Below, piece after piece: positions 42,198 through 53,775 of a DNA stretch of 64,000 nt. A model generated the notes under the pieces. The model had not been told where the DNA came from. It did not search any database and saw nothing but the letters and a program-made list of their open reading frames with translations. The position numbers were made by a program, and so were the translations under genes. The stretch spans positions 14,540,001 through 14,604,000 of the forward strand of contig CM053154.1 of the NCBI GenBank assembly GCA_028571685.1, read 5' to 3'. Numbering within the stretch: position 1 is the stretch's first letter; each line of letters opens with the position of its first letter. The DNA comes from Heterohyrax brucei (lineage: Eukaryota > Chordata > Mammalia > Hyracoidea > Procaviidae).

Positions 42198-42599
42198 CCC
42201 TCTGCTACATACCTGAAAATATACATGAGGATTCAAAGTATGGGAGTTGAGAAGAGACTGATGTGTTAGAAACAGAGGAATTGTATTTCAATGATGTAAA
42301 ACTTAGAAAATCTCTAGCTCAAATGTTCTGTTAGGCAATCCTGACTATTTAAATGTTAAAACTACTCTAAAATGATTAAAATAGTCATTAAATATAAATA
42401 TAGACAAAAGCATTGCTAAAGTAATTTCTTACTCCAGATTCCTGCTCTTTTGGCTGGCTTGAAGTGTTTTTTAGGAAGCCAAAAGCTCAATTTAATCCGG
42501 GCCAGAAGCACTCACTGAGAACTAAGCATCACTCTGAGTGAGGAGACCAGTTCAGCTCTCTACACCCTCCTGAGCTGACAGCCTGCTGGGCCTGATTAG
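42198..42599. other. non-genic stretch
   Basis: Nothing recognised; AT-rich at 42290-42420. Confidence 0.4.
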
Positions 42600-42740
42600 G
42601 AGAAGTAGAGCCCGGGAGCTGATGAACCTGGACTTAAACAAGGCCTTCTCCCCTTGTAGCTGTATGTCCTGGAGCTGGTCACAGAAAAACCTTCTAAGCC
42701 TGAGTTTCCTCAGCTTAGCAGGGAACTACTCATAACAGAT
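42600..42740 (+). mobile_element. MIR, sense, diverged
   Basis: 'gatgaacctggacttaaaca', 'agcctgagtttcctcagctt' keep MIR order. Confidence 0.5.
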
Positions 42741-42823
42741 CTGCATGCCTCTTGGGCCGTACGTAAGAATCCACGACATCGTTGTTGCAAAAGATCTCCA
42801 GGAACTGTTAAGTCCTTCACTCT

Positions 42824-42998
42824 GAGTGTGGCTTCTCAGAAGTCTGGTCTGTGAGTGTGACACATTGGCCCTACCTTGGAACTTGTTAGAATGTAAATTC
42901 TCAGGCCAAATCCCAGACCCACTGGATCAGACTCTCTGTGGGCCCAGAAATCTCTTCCAGCAATCCTGAGCCATGTTCAAGTTTGAGAATCACTGCCT
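42824..42998 (+). mobile_element. MER5A (hAT-Charlie MITE)
   Basis: 'ttggaacttgttagaatgta', 'aattctcaggccaaatccca', 'gacccactggatcagactct', and the 3' terminal repeat 'caagtttgagaatcactgc'. A non-autonomous hAT element shared by placental mammals. Confidence 0.9.
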
Positions 42999-43489
42999 TA
43001 AGTGATGCTGAGGCCTGGGAGAGCCCTAGGTTACAGCTGTAGTCCTGGGTTGCAGGATGGATGACAAGTTCTATGGTCCCCCACGAGCCTAGCAGTCTTC
43101 CTAAGAGATGGAGCTCAAATCATCACCAAGGAGACAGAGCTGGGAAAAGGGACACAAGGACAGAAGGAAGACAGGTAGGCAGGCTTTCTCTAGGAACTGC
43201 CTTTTGGGTAAAGCAAGAAGTAACTGGAATCAGAGGTCATGGATATGGCCCCATGATACCAGTGGCCCACAGGGTTCTAGCAGTTGGAACTGATTGTATG
43301 TCAGCAACCATGCCTGGAAACCACTGCCAGATAGAGTGCATTTTTTCTGGCCCTGGGCAGCCACCTGTCACCTGAAGACAAAATTAATTTGATGTGGCTA
43401 GGCCTTGCTAGGAAGAACAGAGCAGAACATCATCGTAACTTTTAGTGAGGCAAGCTTGGGCCACCCTGGGAGAAGCAAACTCAGTGTTA
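42999..43489. other. non-genic stretch
   Basis: No gene or repeat recognised. The 104-codon plus frame at 43061-43375 has no known domain. Confidence 0.35.
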
Positions 43490-43590
43490 ACCTGACCTGA
43501 TAGGGTTCATTGCCCATTTTACAGAAGAGCAAATAAAGTGGCCGAGAGAACAACTGGCTTGCCATGGAGGTAGAAGGAAAGCTTACCCGT
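43490..43590 (-). mobile_element. MIR fragment, antisense
   Basis: 'tgcccattttacagaagagc' followed by 'caactggcttgccatgg'. Confidence 0.5.
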
Positions 43591-43879
43591 GCTTTGTGAC
43601 ACTGCTTGACCTGATGCTTCCCTCGGAGATCTGAAGAGTTGGTTGCCTGTCAGACTTCAAAGGAATTGTCCTCATTGCCTACTGGACTTCTTACATTAGG
43701 GATTCATGCCTTTGGATCTTGAGAACATTTTGGTCATCCAGCGTTCTCTCTGTGGGACTAGCTTCTTCATCCTTATCTGCAAATGCAGTTATAAGTTAGC
43801 AGTGAGCTGAGAACATGGCTGGAGATGGCAGAAAGAATACTTAGAAACAGGAAGTAACCATCTTGCCAATATGATCAAG

Positions 43880-44055
43880 CCCTCATCTGCGAACCAAAAG
43901 GTCAGCGGGTTGAAACTACTGATTGTTTCTTGGGAGAAAGACCTCATGATCTGCTCCTGTAAAGTTGACACTGCAGGAAACTTCATGGAGCAGTTCTACC
44001 CTGTCCGATAGGGTCAGTATGAGCTGAAATCAACTCAGCAATACACAGTAGCAAC
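43880..44055 (+). mobile_element. AfroSINE, sense, 5'-truncated
   Basis: 'ctgcgaaccaaaaggtcagc', 'gagcagttctaccctgtccg', 'cagtatgagctgaaatcaac'. Confidence 0.85.
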
Positions 44056-44369
44056 AACATCCCTGGCATTATTCAGTGGTATTAAAACAACTTCTTTGAA
44101 TGTATTACATTACTGTGATAAATGAAAAACTGGTTTCCTTCACCATAATTTGTTAAAAACAACAGATAACATTCAAAGTATGAAAACATCCCTCAGCGTG
44201 ATAACTCCCATCAGTTAAGGTGTTGCCAGTAGTGTGCATAGTGCATTGTGGGAAAATCTGGTCCATAGGGAGGAGCAAGTCTGAGAAAAGGACAGCAAGG
44301 AGCTCCCTGTTTCTGCCCTGAGGCTTCCCAGAGTTCAGAGGAACCCTGTGGAGTGAAGTAGACTCCAGC

Positions 44370-44510
44370 ACAACCTTCATTAAGCCACTTCCATTCTGAG
44401 CCTCAATTTCTTCAGCTCTAAAACGGATTGACCATGATCATTTTCTCCTCCCAGGTTGCTTGGGAGGAGGATTAATTGGAACTGAGGCTCTTGATGACCC
44501 TTATAAAGAG
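44370..44510 (+). mobile_element. MIR, sense
   Basis: 'agcctcaatttcttcagctc', 'aaaacggattgaccatgatc', then a gap and 'gaggattaattggaactg'. Confidence 0.5.
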
Positions 44511-45099
44511 TGACACTGGGCGGAAAATTGAGTGGTGTAGATGATTGCTCTCAGCTTTCCCCAGTGTGAGCTGCCAGCCTGAGCAGATAAAGTCGGCTGC
44601 ATAAGGGAGGTCACTGTCCAAGGACACCTGGTACCACGTGTCATGACAACATGGAAACATAAATAGAACCTGACAAAACTCACATAAGACAGACCATAAA
44701 GACCAAGGAAAGCAGATAAGGAGTGCCCAGGTCATAAGGGACCACACAGTTACTTATTTTAGTTTCCAGTTTAACTCTGAGCTTCCTAGCAGCAAAAGTG
44801 AAAAGAGATGTGGTCTGAGAACTGAAGAAAGGAAAGAAGCACATTGGCTTTTTAGGTAACACAAAGCTCTTCTTTGTCTCAAATTAAAAAGTGAATTCCT
44901 TATAGTGGTTTTAAGATGGGGACACTGGACAACAGGATAAATGGTCTCTTCCACTAGAACTGTTGGTCTTGCCCCAGAAGCTCCTACAGATCTCGAGGGC
45001 ATCTCCAAATCAACATCACTATCTGGTGACTTGTTTTTCACGAGTCCTCTCTGTTTATTTTGTTGCTGTCTCTTCTAGGCTTTGTCTATAAATGTGCCC
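44511..45099. other. non-genic stretch
   Basis: No gene or repeat firmly recognised. Minus-strand frames of 60-95 codons (44472-45041) have no known domain. Confidence 0.35.
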
Positions 45100-45235
45100 A
45101 GAAGGAAGGGTGCTGATCTCTGAGTCAGATGACCTGGGGACCAGTCCCCACCTATGGGACCCACAGCAGGCAGGCAACTTCAGGCAGCATTTCTCTACCT
45201 GGCAGTGCCACCTCACACTGGACTGCCACACAGAC
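45100..45235 (+). mobile_element. MIR-like fragment, sense
   Basis: 'tgatctctgagtcagatgac', 'ctggggaccagtccccac' resemble the MIR head; the core is weak. Confidence 0.35.
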
Positions 45236-45409
45236 ACCAAACTTCATCTGAGAAAGAACTCTAGTGTTGTCTGAAAAGGCCGTGAGGCAATGCTTAATAG
45301 AGCAAAAAAACAAGATGCAATAGCAGATTTGTGATTTCACTATGTGAAATAAGTCCATGAAAGTATAAAAAGGACACAGGGAGAGTGGGTAGGACACAGA
45401 AGCCAGGCC

Positions 45410-45640
45410 AAGGGGGTTCATGTCTTGGAGCCTACCTCTTCCCCAGTATCTTTGTGATCCAGGGCAAGTCAGAACCTCTCTGGGCCTCAGTTTACTCCCC
45501 TGGGCAGTGAGGACAATCACACTAGCTGCCTGAGGCAGTTGTTTGAGTAGTGTGTTAATTAGTATAGAAACCCACCCCCGTGCAGTGGTGTCTGACTGGC
45601 ACACTAAGCACTCAGTAAGTGTGTGCTTGGGGGTGAGCGG
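45410..45640 (+). mobile_element. MIR, sense, complete
   Basis: 'ccagggcaagtcagaacctc', 'tctgggcctcagtttactcc', 'actggcacactaagcactca', 'gtaagtgtg'. The 199-codon minus frame 45152-45751 crosses this MIR and is not a gene. Confidence 0.8.
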
Positions 45641-46479
45641 GCTTGGCCACTGAGGAAAGCCCAATAGGAAAAACCCCACAGTGTTAAATGTCACCTGGAG
45701 GTGGTTTGGGTTCCCTTCCTCACACTTTACTTTCCAAATTTTTTTTGGCACTTTACTTTTCTACTCCAGGGAAAAAATCTCTTTGTATGTAACTTTTACC
45801 CTGCACCATCAGGATCACAAGCCTTGTTCAGATACCTCCCAGGATTACCCTGAGGGTCATAGGAGATCATGAACTTGAGGTTTTCTGAACTATAATGTGC
45901 GATGCGCAGTTAGTAAATCCCCCATGTGAGCACACCAGAGCCCCGAACCTCCAGCTGTTGGCCACAGTCACCCAGCATCTAGGTCCACCCCTCACACTCT
46001 GGCCCTGGATGTAGCTTTGAAGTTTCCTCCTTCACTCAAGTGACTGCTCTTCCAAAAATCTCCCTTGAACAGAAAAATGAAAAAACGTTTCCCTCTCCTA
46101 GTCATCCAATGTTCACCAGTCTCTCAGGTTTAAAAGCTGAATAGCCCTTTAACGTCCCATTTACTGCAAAAAAAAAATCTCTTTTCTGCCTCCTTCCTGC
46201 TCACCACCATCCCTCCTCCCACCTCTACTACAACCCTACCTCTGAATGCTTTTCTTTTTAAAAAGCACACATCTCTTTTGGGGGGCCTTTATCCTATCAT
46301 TTGGGGGATACCTAGAGCCAGACCCGGCCTCCAGTGCACTGATTCTAACTCCTCTCCAGAAATGAAATCACAAAACCCAACAGAACCTTCTGGGATCTTC
46401 AGCTTTGTCTTTCTTACTTCCCCTTCCCACCAGACCCACCCTACCCAATGCCACCCCTCAAAAGAAAATTTGGAGTTTT
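45641..46479. other. non-genic stretch
   Basis: No gene or transposon recognised. Pyrimidine-rich at 46180-46260. Confidence 0.35.
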
Positions 46480-46765
46480 AGGCAAGATACGGCCGTATAT
46501 TTATGACAGTTTAATAACTTCTTCCATTAATAACATAGACAAACTAATTTACCCAAACATGTCTGTTTTAAACTCTGGGAACAGAGGGTGGGAGGGTGAA
46601 AATCAATCTCGCCTTTGTACTCAAGCCACTGACCCGTTAAAGCTTTGAAGATCATTTCTTGGAGAAATGGTGAGGAGTTATTGAACTACAAACAGCAGCT
46701 ACCTTCCCATTCCAGCTGCGTAATCAAGCATAATAAATTAGAGTTTAAAAAATGTTGACTCCTTT
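46480..46765. other. putative conserved non-coding block
   Basis: 'tttatgacagtttaataact', 'tccattaataacatagacaa', 'gctgcgtaatcaagcataat', 'aaattagagtttaaaaaat' in repeat-free DNA with rare CpGs kept ('acggccgtat'). Confidence 0.35.
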
Positions 46766-47244
46766 TTTCTTTTTTTTTTTTGGTATAACTGAAAATCCTT
46801 AATAGCACTTTGACAAATGGGCTCCCTGGCAGACACTGGGTGATTATCCCTTGCACCAGAGTTGGTCAAGCCATGTGCAAGCTTTTTGGAGAATTTCTGA
46901 TGGAAGGCTGGCTGTCAGGAGAAGCTAGATCTCCCCTTCGAAGCAGAGCTTGATAAAATCACTGGGGGTGGGGAGGGGGTGAGTAAGTGTTGCTGCTGAA
47001 CTGAATGACCAGGCAATCTCTGGCCCTGGCTCTGAGCAGCCACCCTGCGGAGGGACCATCCAGAAAGAGCAGCTCAGCCTGGCTCCTAGGAGGGGCCAGA
47101 AAACCTCCCTCCCGGGTCTGGTCTGCATTCCTCTCTACAAGCTGTTCTGATCCGCTGTGATAAAAATCAGTCTCCATGGGTCTTGAAAGAGTCAAAGGCC
47201 CTTCTTAATCAAATGATCAACTGTTCATTTTGAAAGCTTGACTA
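46766..47244. other. non-genic, repeat-poor stretch
   Basis: No transposon recognised. 47155-47240 has 'cttcttaatcaaatgatcaa' and 'gttcaattaagatcac' of the same character as the block before. Confidence 0.35.
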
Positions 47245-47600
47245 GTTCAATTAAGATCACAGACAGGAGACGGGCGCTCGTGTTACCCTCCTTCACGTAC
47301 AGCCTGACCACTGGCTGTCCCTGGAACCCACCTTTGACCAGCCTGTTCCTGTGTCGGCCTGGGAATACAACCCTCCAGTGAAATTTGAGCCACCCTTCAA
47401 GGCCACATGCTAGTTCCACCTCTTCCCAGAAGCCTTCCCTGACCATTCCATCTGGTAGTGACCTTCCCTGAAACCTTGCAGCCATATTCTGCCTCTCTAC
47501 TTGATGCCTTTCTGGACACACCGCCATCTGCTCTGTCCTTCTTACACGCAAGCCAGCTGAAAGCACCTTGAGGACCCTCACCACGTGGCCCCCAGGAATA
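47245..47600 (+). mobile_element. L2 3' part, sense
   Basis: 'cacctcttcccagaagcctt', 'ccctgaccattccatctg', then 'tctgctctgtccttctta' and 'agcaccttgaggac' follow the L2 3' end. The 131-codon minus frame (47225-47620) is its antisense shadow. Confidence 0.78.
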
Positions 47601-47852
47601 CACCCCAGATGACAGACCAAGCATGGCCTCCTTCAGCCTCTATGTGGCTGGTAGAGAGACAGTCACAACATCACAATGGTTGTTTTCCAAAAGTTCATCT
47701 GAGACTCAGCTGTCTGAAGTCTATAACTGGCTGTTCTTTTTTCTGGAGTAAGCCTTTTCAAAAATGATATCATAATGTCCTGGTGGCAGGTAGCTCCCAG
47801 GCGAGCTCACACAGTCCTATTTTGCCTGCAACTGCAATGGTATTCAATGCTG

Positions 47853-48055
47853 TTGGTATTGTTGTTAGGTGCCATGGAATTGGCTCTGACTCATAGCAAC
47901 CCCGTGCACAACAGAAGGAAACACTGCCCGGTTCTGGGGCATGCCCACAATTGTTTTTATCCTTAAGTCAATCCATCTTGTTGAGCGAAGGTCTTCTTTT
48001 TTTTCTGCTTGACCCTCTACCCAGCAGAGTATCCAACAGGCATTCCAATGACATC
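47853..48055 (-). mobile_element. RTE 3' end, antisense
   Basis: 'gttgttaggtgccatggaat', 'gctctgactcatagcaaccc', 'cacaattgtttttatcctta', 'gtcaatccatcttgttgagc'. Confidence 0.85.
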
Positions 48056-49079
48056 ACCAGTGATCACAGCACCATAATTTGCTATGAAATCATAAGTCTT
48101 AATCTACTACGAGTTCAAGAATTTTTATGGGCTAGCCTGGGAATTCATTATCTCCTGAAGAAAAATGCTCGGAGCGAAGCGTATCCCACCCCCACCCCCG
48201 CCTCCTCTCCTCCCTCCCCCGCTACAGCAGCCAGCCTTCTGCTTTCTTCTCCTGGTCAAGAAAGCCTGGTTGGGTCTAAAAAAGAGGAACTCAGGGAACT
48301 CTTGGTGGGCAGCGCTGACCCCTGGTAAATGCAAAGTGTCTTATGGGTGGGAACAGCAGGGGAGAGAGGCTGCAGTAAGTTAAGGGGTCCAGACAGGCAG
48401 TGCCTATGTCACCAATCTGTAAAGAGTCGCCCTTCCAAGCGTGGCAGGGCCCAGCCCTTCAGATGCCTTACTGCTCATGCACTCGAAGACGTTATTATTT
48501 TGGTCTGGAGTTCTATCACATATGCCCTTCTGCTCCTACAGTACCCGATCTAGGGAGCAGACTGTCCTTTCTGTCCCTGGAGCAAGGTTCTGTGGGGCTG
48601 TGCCTCTCTCCTCAGGAGTACACAATGGGATAATGCCCCAGCTCTGATCACACCCCCTACAATTCCACCCACGCTCAGCAACTGGCCTCTGTCCAATTTT
48701 TCTTTTTTGAAACACTTGAGGGTAAAGTGTTTTTAATCTTTACCGGTTAATCTGCCCTCTAACAGTTTCACTTTCAGAAGGTGTGCGCCCACTGACGATA
48801 TGAACCACATCTGTCTCTTCTGATCAATGACCAATAAACTATGCTCACGTCCAGCATTTTGTCTAGAAATATCCCCACCCCAAACTCCATAGCCAAACTC
48901 TATTCAGCCTGGGCGACCCCGGAACACCTTTTAAACTAACATATTAACACCAGGGAGGTTGGCCCTGGAGGAGAGTCCAAAGGGACCTGTGTCCTGTGAC
49001 TGCTGGGGAATTCTAATGGTGGAAGCCTAAGCAGGGAAGCCTTCAAAGCTGCCGTACCTTGTGGCTACACCACTTTGCA
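48056..49079. other. repeat-poor stretch, no gene
   Basis: About 1 kb with no transposon recognised. C-rich at 48186-48232. Frames of 60-125 codons on both strands are driven by this C-rich stretch and have no known domain. Confidence 0.4.
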
Positions 49080-49870
49080 GACGCTGTCTTAGAACCCATT
49101 TAAAGCATTCAAGCATATAATCAAATTTCAGTAATGAGTTATTAATTAAGCAGGGGCAACCAATTCTCTACTAACTGCCTCATAAACAATCGACAGGAGA
49201 TTTGTGAATTTTGACTTCCTGACACTATTAAACAAATCAATATTAGGTTTCAGACACGGCAATTCAGACAGTTTTCTCTGTTAGTTGGCAGCCATCTGCT
49301 TGGAATACTAATGAAAGAATTAAGAGCTGGAGATTTTGCATGTGTTCCATCAAAAAGATCCTTATCTGGGGGGAATTGGGGCCTGATTTGCATGGAAGAA
49401 GACTTTGCTTTTGTAGGTACAATTTTTCTCAATATGTCACTCATTAGTATTTATAAAAGCACTGGGCAGTGGATCAGCCACCAGGCTTCATAACAAGCAG
49501 CCAGAGCCCCACTGGAGATAGCTCAGAACAAAGCAATTCATTTATTTATACATTTTGCAAATGGGTTAATTTATAGCTAACCTAACCCGTGGAAAACTTG
49601 GGTCTAAGACTACAGCCAAGCGTCTTACTCAGCTTTTATTTTTTTTTAGATTGCTGTTTATTCCAATGTTAAAAAAAGTGCACTAAGCAATGAAGATAGA
49701 GTTTTTGCAAAATCCAAGCAACATCTGAGCACGAAAATGTGGCCATGCAAGTCACCTTCCCTTGTACCTTCCCTCTTTCTTTCCTTTCTCTTTATTTCCC
49801 TTTGGTATTCATTTAATTCAATGACAGTGCTGTTAAAAACACCATGTAGGGACAGTGACAGAGATTTGCC
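49080..49870. promoter_or_regulatory. putative conserved non-coding block
   Basis: Nearly 800 bp of repeat-free DNA with the POU octamer ATTTGCAT at 49386-49393, SOX-like 'aaacaatcgacag', TALE/homeodomain words in 'gagttattaattaagcagg' and 'actcattagtatttataaa'. Resembles vertebrate developmental enhancers. No frame is open throughout; a 60-codon frame at 49311-49493 has no known domain. Confidence 0.42.
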
Positions 49871-50121
49871 TCCGTAGATCTAAGGGGGAACCATAGAGCA
49901 GACCTACCAGTGCTCAGGCCCTTTTCTTCCTTATGCCCTAGACCCAAAGAGGGCATTTGTCCAAGGGTCACTCAGCGCGCGCAGCCACTCTGTGGCCTCC
50001 TGGTTCAGTTGTCCAGCTAGGGTGCCAAGTAGAAGAATGACCTGACGGAATAAGGATTAGAATTAGCACAGAGATAAGGACTCATTCCAAGTACACAGAC
50101 TCAGGTTTCTTGTTTATCATA

Positions 50122-50267
50122 TACCAATACAAAACTCATTATCAGAGTCAATTCCTACCATAGTGACCCTGTAGGACAGAGAGGAACTGCCCCATAGGGT
50201 TTCCAGAGTTATAAATCTTTATGGAAGCAGACTGTCCTGTCTTTCTCTCTGCCACCAGGGTTTCTTG
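50122..50267 (-). mobile_element. AfroSINE, antisense, internally diverged
   Basis: 'cagagtcaattcctaccata', 'aggacagagaggaactgccc', 'ctctgccaccagggtttctt'. First element of a five-copy cluster. Confidence 0.82.
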
Positions 50268-50313
50268 TTTATCATATATTTATCTGTCAATTTATGTAGT
50301 TTTTTAATACACA

Positions 50314-50446
50314 GAAATCCTGGTGGCATAGTGGTTAAGAGCCTTACTGGCTAATCAAAAAAGTCAAATCCAGCAGGTACTCCTTGGGAACTCCATGGGG
50401 CACTTCTGCCCTATCCCATAGGATTACTACAATGGTAACAGGTTTT
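50314..50446 (+). mobile_element. AfroSINE, sense
   Basis: 'gaaatcctggtggcatagtg', 'gtcaaatccagcaggtactc', 'cttctgccctatcccatagg'. Confidence 0.9.
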
Positions 50447-50567
50447 TTTTAATATATATTTATATCGATTATATTTTTTAATAGCTGAATATGTGTATGT
50501 GGTTTTCATGTAGTTGTAAGTATATATATACACACATGTATATATAATGTATATGTGTATATACTGT
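50447..50567. repeat. TA/TG-rich tract
   Basis: Interrupted tatata and gtatatg runs between two SINEs. Confidence 0.8.
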
Positions 50568-50728
50568 AAACCCTGCTGGCATAGGAGTTGAGGGCTATAG
50601 CTGCTAACTGAAAGGCCAGCAGTTCGGATCCACCAGGTGCTCCACGGAAATTCTATGGGGCATTTCTACTCTGTTCTACAGAGTCCCTGTAAGTCAGAAT
50701 CGACTCAACAGCAGCAGGTTTGGTTTGG
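50568..50728 (+). mobile_element. AfroSINE, sense, well preserved
   Basis: 'aaaccctgctggcataggag', 'ggccagcagttcggatccac', 'gtaagtcagaatcgactcaa', 'gcaggtttggtttgg'. It abuts the next copy. Confidence 0.93.
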
Positions 50729-50880
50729 AAACCTTGGTGGCATAGTGATTAAGAGCTATGGCTGTTAACCAAAAGATCAGCTGTTCAGATCCACCCGAAG
50801 CTCCTTGGAAACTCTATGGGCAGTTCTACTCAGTTGCGCGGGCACTATGAGTTGGAGTCGACTCAGTGTTTGTTCTGTTT
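50729..50880 (+). mobile_element. AfroSINE, sense, well preserved
   Basis: 'aaaccttggtggcatagtga', 'gctgttaaccaaaagatcag', 'ctatgagttggagtcgactc'. Starts where the previous copy's tail ends. Confidence 0.93.
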
Positions 50881-50911
50881 TGGATACGTGTGTCTGTGTA
50901 GATGTGCACAC

Positions 50912-51112
50912 ACAGGAATCTCTGGAAAGCACAAATGGTTACATACTTGACTACTAGCCAAAAGGTTGGCAGTTTGAACCTACCCAGAGGCACTTTGGAA
51001 GATGGAGTCATGACAAGTCACAGCCCTGAAAACCCTGTGAAGCAGTTTCACTCTGCACACACGGGATCCCTGTGAGTTGGAATCTACTCAACGAAGCCAA
51101 TGGCAACCAACA
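50912..51112 (+). mobile_element. AfroSINE, sense, long subtype
   Basis: 'ggaatctctggaaagcacaa', 'gcagtttgaacctacccaga', 'ggcactttggaagatgga', 'gtgagttggaatctactcaa'. Confidence 0.88.
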
Positions 51113-51121
51113 GCAGTGACA

Positions 51122-51186
51122 ATGTATCTCCACCTCTATCCACTTCTAGCTCTCCATCTCTATCTCTATCTTGATCTCTATCCAGA
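51122..51186. repeat. (CTCTAT)n microsatellite
   Basis: Interrupted ctctatc/ctccatc units. Confidence 0.8.
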
Positions 51187-51829
51187 AATGCATTCTGTTG
51201 AGGGATTTTCAGTTAGGTGTTTTTCCAAAGGCATTTGGCTTTTGTTTCTGGCTAAGAGTAACAAAAGCATTGAAGAGTATTTTCAAACAGTAATCTGAAA
51301 CAAAAAATGAAAATGTTTATCTGTTCTTAAAGCTGAAAGAGGTCTTCTGGAATTACTCTTTGTAACCTAGGTACTTAGATCCCCCAAGAAGCTCACTGAC
51401 TGGTTTCTAGAGCCTCTAGAAATCTCCTGACATTGTCTCAGAAACTTTGCATTTCTGGGTGTTGTATATTTGCATTTTTCTAGGGAGACGGTCCACAACT
51501 TAAACCAGCTTTAATGAGCGTTGATGGAATTCTGTGGTTAAAAATAGATTTTTTTTTTGGTCTGTTTTATTGATGATAAAGCAGAGGACAAGGCAAGTGT
51601 GACAATTCTCAAGATGACTAATGAATGGTGAATAGAAGCCCACCTCCAGACACCCGGTTATATGGTCTTTCACTCTGTGGTAAACTGGAATTCTCATTTA
51701 CCAATTAGGTGAGGTTAAACTGTCAGGAACAAGAAACGAAAATCTTCACTTTTAGCCAGTAAGAAGAAAGAAGGGATGGAGAGGAGAAACCTTCCTTTTT
51801 TAAAAGTTTGGTTTATGCCACAAACTGAA
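51187..51829. other. non-genic stretch
   Basis: Nothing recognised. Confidence 0.35.
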
Positions 51830-52660
51830 AAATTTTCTAAACTCAACACAACATTTCAAAGGACAGAGTAGCAGGGACAGGGATCTGGGGCCATGTTTTC
51901 AGGGAATATCAAGGTCAATTGGCATAACTAGTCTTTTGCTAAGGCAGTCTTCTGCACCCAATACTGGTGAGTGGCACCTGGGTCTTAAAAGCTAACAAGT
52001 TACCATATGAGGAATTCCAAATGGTCACAACCCATCCAGAACAGATGACAAATGACAACACCAAAGACACGAGGAAAAATTAGCCCAGGAGACAGAAAGA
52101 CCCATGTGAATAGGAGACTGCATCACTATGAGACCAGAAGAACCAGACGGTGCCTGGCCACCACCAAAGGCAGCCATGATGGGGGATACAATGTAGAGTT
52201 CCTGGTGCAGCATGAGAAAAAGAGGTATGCAGTTCAAGAACTCTACTGAAAGACCAGAACTGATGGTCCAACAGCCTTGCAGGGTCCCCTGGGAATGTGT
52301 CCCCTAGACTTGCTGCTGACCCAGACCTGAAACTAGTACTGGAGTCAACTGTTCAGACAAGAATGGACTTGACTCAGCAACGCAGTGTGAGCAGGTAGTG
52401 TATGTACTTTACGGTTTTATACAATTATAGGAGGCTGCCCTGCTGTTTTCTTTCTAGATGAAAGAGAAGAGGGTGGAGAGGAGAAGACAGGTATTTATTA
52501 AGAGGATACTAGAAGTAAACAGTAAAAAGGAGTAGTATGCTATTACAGGGTGATGACAGCAGACAGAGTTCCAGATAGGCAAACATGCAAAATTGATTTG
52601 GATTGCACATTTTCACTGAATCATAGTAACATTTTTTAATTGTTCTATATATTTATTTAT
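51830..52660 (+). mobile_element. afrotherian L1 3' UTR, sense, long copy
   Basis: About 830 bp of the 3' untranslated region of an afrotherian L1: 'aaggtcaattggcataacta', 'gggtcttaaaagctaacaag', 'gagaccagaagaaccagacg', 'tcagacaagaatggacttga', 'aaaattgatttggattgcac'. The same sequence in reverse is at 10995-11615, and its end again in sense at 25840-26135. No ORF2 remains. Short frames at 52025-52271 are chance. Confidence 0.8.
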
Positions 52661-53599
52661 TTCCCATAAAAACCCTCCTGTGTCTTAAGGACAAGAACTT
52701 AGTCACACCTAGCTGCAAGGGAGGCTTGCAAATTCAGTCTTTAAGATAGGTATTCACAGGACCATAGAAGAAAAGAAGTTACACAGTGGAGGAAAGCTAA
52801 TGGTCTCCACCACATAACACTGCAGAGAAGGTACCCAACACTTGTCCCCAGCACATCCCAAGAGCCAAAGCAGAATGAGCTTGGCATGACACTGACTTCA
52901 GTCTATTGCATCGAACCAGAAAGCAATGGTGGCATCAAGCTTGAAGATGATGGTAGGTCAGAGTAGAGAACATGTTGAAAAATGATCACAAAGTTAAGAA
53001 TGGTAGAGATGGCTATTTGGTGTTGATGTGTACTTAAATACAGGGCCAGGAACCAGAAAAGACGAAATGGGTGGAGTATCAGACAGTGTGCATGAGTTTC
53101 AGAGACGTATACCAACACCCTGAAGCTCACAGGTATTCACATAAGTAAACAAGATTTATATAAATGGGCCAACAAGGAGCATACATTGGGTTTGGTTCTC
53201 CTTTTATCAGCCTGGTTCTCCTTTCATTATCCTTTTATCAGTCTGGCTTCCTCACCTTCAGACTTTGAGATTTCCAAGCCCGTTGACTCTGACTAACTAG
53301 GAGGTCAGCACTTGTCTGGGCCACTCTTATCTTGGACTTAGTGGGAGAAGCATACCCTGTCCTTATGTAAATTTGGGCAAAAATCCAAACTTACAAAGTG
53401 GGTAAATTACATGGAGGGTTGTCTACATTACAAAAGAAGCTTCCTTTTACAAAAATGTGTCCCTGGCTCTTTCAAAGTCTCTCTGACATATGTAGAGAAT
53501 GACTTGATATTTAAAATTCAGCTGCTATACAGTAACTTGGAAATGAAGCAGCTTATTCTGTTGTGCTTCCATATCTACTGAAATATATGAGGAGCAGAA
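52661..53599. other. non-genic stretch
   Basis: No gene or repeat firmly recognised. A short direct duplication (ggttctcctttt/ggttctcctttc, each near a 'ttttatcag') lies at 53193-53248. Confidence 0.35.
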
Positions 53600-53775
53600 G
53601 AAAAGGGGTCCATCATGAGTTAGATATTTACTGAGCGATGGGTTCATTTGCATCTTCTCACAGTAATGGAGGTGATGCAGATATTCCTGTCTTTAACTAG
53701 CCAGCATCCCCCAAGAAGGGCCAGAGCTGAGATCTGTACAATCTGAGTATATGACCCGTTCTCTCTCTCAGCTTT
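53600..53775 (-). mobile_element. possible MIR fragment, antisense
   Basis: 'gatatttactgagcgatggg', 'gggccagagctgagatctgt' resemble antisense MIR ends; the middle is weak. Confidence 0.3.

Noticed and set aside
45152-45751. 199-codon minus-strand frame
   Set aside because: It crosses a complete sense MIR and unrelated sequence; no domain or splice support.
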